Part shown: positions 5,510 to 5,600 of the stretch, one piece after another
How the letters are laid out: each line of letters opens with the position of its first letter
Numbering within the stretch: the stretch's first letter is position 1
Made by a program: the position numbers and the translations under genes
Assembly: GCA_919901705.1 (NCBI GenBank)
Contig: CAKKPR010000308.1
Location: 1 to 5,600, forward strand
From: Thermodesulfovibrionales bacterium
GTDB lineage: Bacteria > Nitrospirota > Thermodesulfovibrionia > Thermodesulfovibrionales > UBA1546
Length of the DNA: 5,600 nt
Direction: 5' to 3'
Notes under the pieces: model-generated
Told to the model about the DNA's origin: nothing
The model's input: only the letters and a program-made list of their open reading frames with translations
Databases searched by the model: none

Positions 5510-5541
5510 AAGTTATACGTTTATAATAAATCGTATAACTT
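5510..5541. promoter_or_regulatory. AT-rich 32-bp dyad, operator or weak terminator
   Basis: Arms AAGTTATACG (5510-5519) and CGTATAACTT (5532-5541) are exact inverted repeats. Between them, TTTAT and ATAAA pair around A5525, so the whole 32 bp is symmetric apart from one extra T at 5531. Six T's follow (5540-5545). As RNA it would make an AT-rich hairpin with a U tract, a weak intrinsic terminator for the accD operon. As DNA it is a dimer-sized operator covering the -10 region of the candidate promoter. I favour operator because the stem has only three G-C pairs per arm, but both are possible. Confidence 0.55.
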
Positions 5542-5600
5542 TTTTGGCATAATTACAAATTAGTGGGTCTGTTTTGAAGGATGGCGAGCACAATTTTGTG
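5542..5600 (+). other. End of window: possible leader and start of the next gene, unresolved
   Basis: No complete gene is present after the dyad. An ATG at 5581 (Met-Ala-Ser-Thr-Ile-Leu) follows GAAGG with no spacer, which is too close for normal initiation. Another frame has a TTG at 5574 (reading Leu-Lys-Asp-Gly-Glu-His-Asn-Phe-Val) without a clear ribosome site. A start just outside the window is equally possible. I cannot assign a product. Confidence 0.25.

Noticed and set aside
1..5600. CRISPR array, tRNA, rRNA or phage genes
   Set aside because: No regularly spaced direct repeats, tRNA-like cloverleaf or phage-type gene was seen on either strand; nearly all the window is explained by conserved coding genes.

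Overview
The window looks like a bacterial chromosome of moderate GC, with a dense plus-strand biosynthetic operon preceded by a mobile-element remnant and a small minus-strand gene. Codon choice, the trpB-trpA-(signalling pair)-accD order and an orphan CooT-like nickel protein suggest an anaerobe near Nitrospirota (Thermodesulfovibrio-like) or Desulfobacterota. That placement is inferred from gene style; no rRNA or other taxonomic marker is present.

Positions 1-282 hold the last 93 codons of a REP-associated tyrosine transposase (RAYT, Y1/HUH type) whose start lies outside the window. A perfect 20-bp palindrome resembling a REP-type repeat sits inside its coding sequence. Only 20 bp separate it from the convergent minus-strand gene at 303-491, a 62-aa CooT-family protein with the Met-Cys start used for nickel binding. 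The 113 bp between cooT and the next gene (492-604) is a divergent regulatory region. It carries an extended -10 element for the plus-strand operon and a weaker candidate promoter for cooT.

From 605 to 5470 six genes run head to tail on the plus strand: a 71-aa Cys-rich zinc-ribbon protein, trpB, trpA, a GAF-HD-GYP protein, a class II cyclic-nucleotide phosphodiesterase-like metallo-hydrolase, and accD. Four of the five junctions are start/stop overlaps (ATGA, GTGA, ATGA, TGATG) and the fifth is a 4-bp gap, so this is almost certainly one translationally coupled transcript. TrpB and TrpA form tryptophan synthase, and AccD is the beta subunit of the acetyl-CoA carboxylase carboxyltransferase. 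Between them lie two phosphodiesterase-type enzymes, one with the c-di-GMP hydrolase signature and one resembling cAMP/cGMP phosphodiesterase class II. This is an unusual signalling cassette inside a metabolic operon.

Positions 5471-5600 hold no complete gene. They contain a TTGACA hexamer and a near-perfect AT-rich 32-bp dyad followed by six T's, which could be an operator, a weak terminator or both. The start of the next gene cannot be fixed.

The most interesting items are the Cys-rich mini-protein fused translationally to trpB, the coupled pair of cyclic-nucleotide phosphodiesterases between trpA and accD, the REP-like palindrome inside the transposase gene, and the dyad after accD. No clearly new defence or mobile system is visible.
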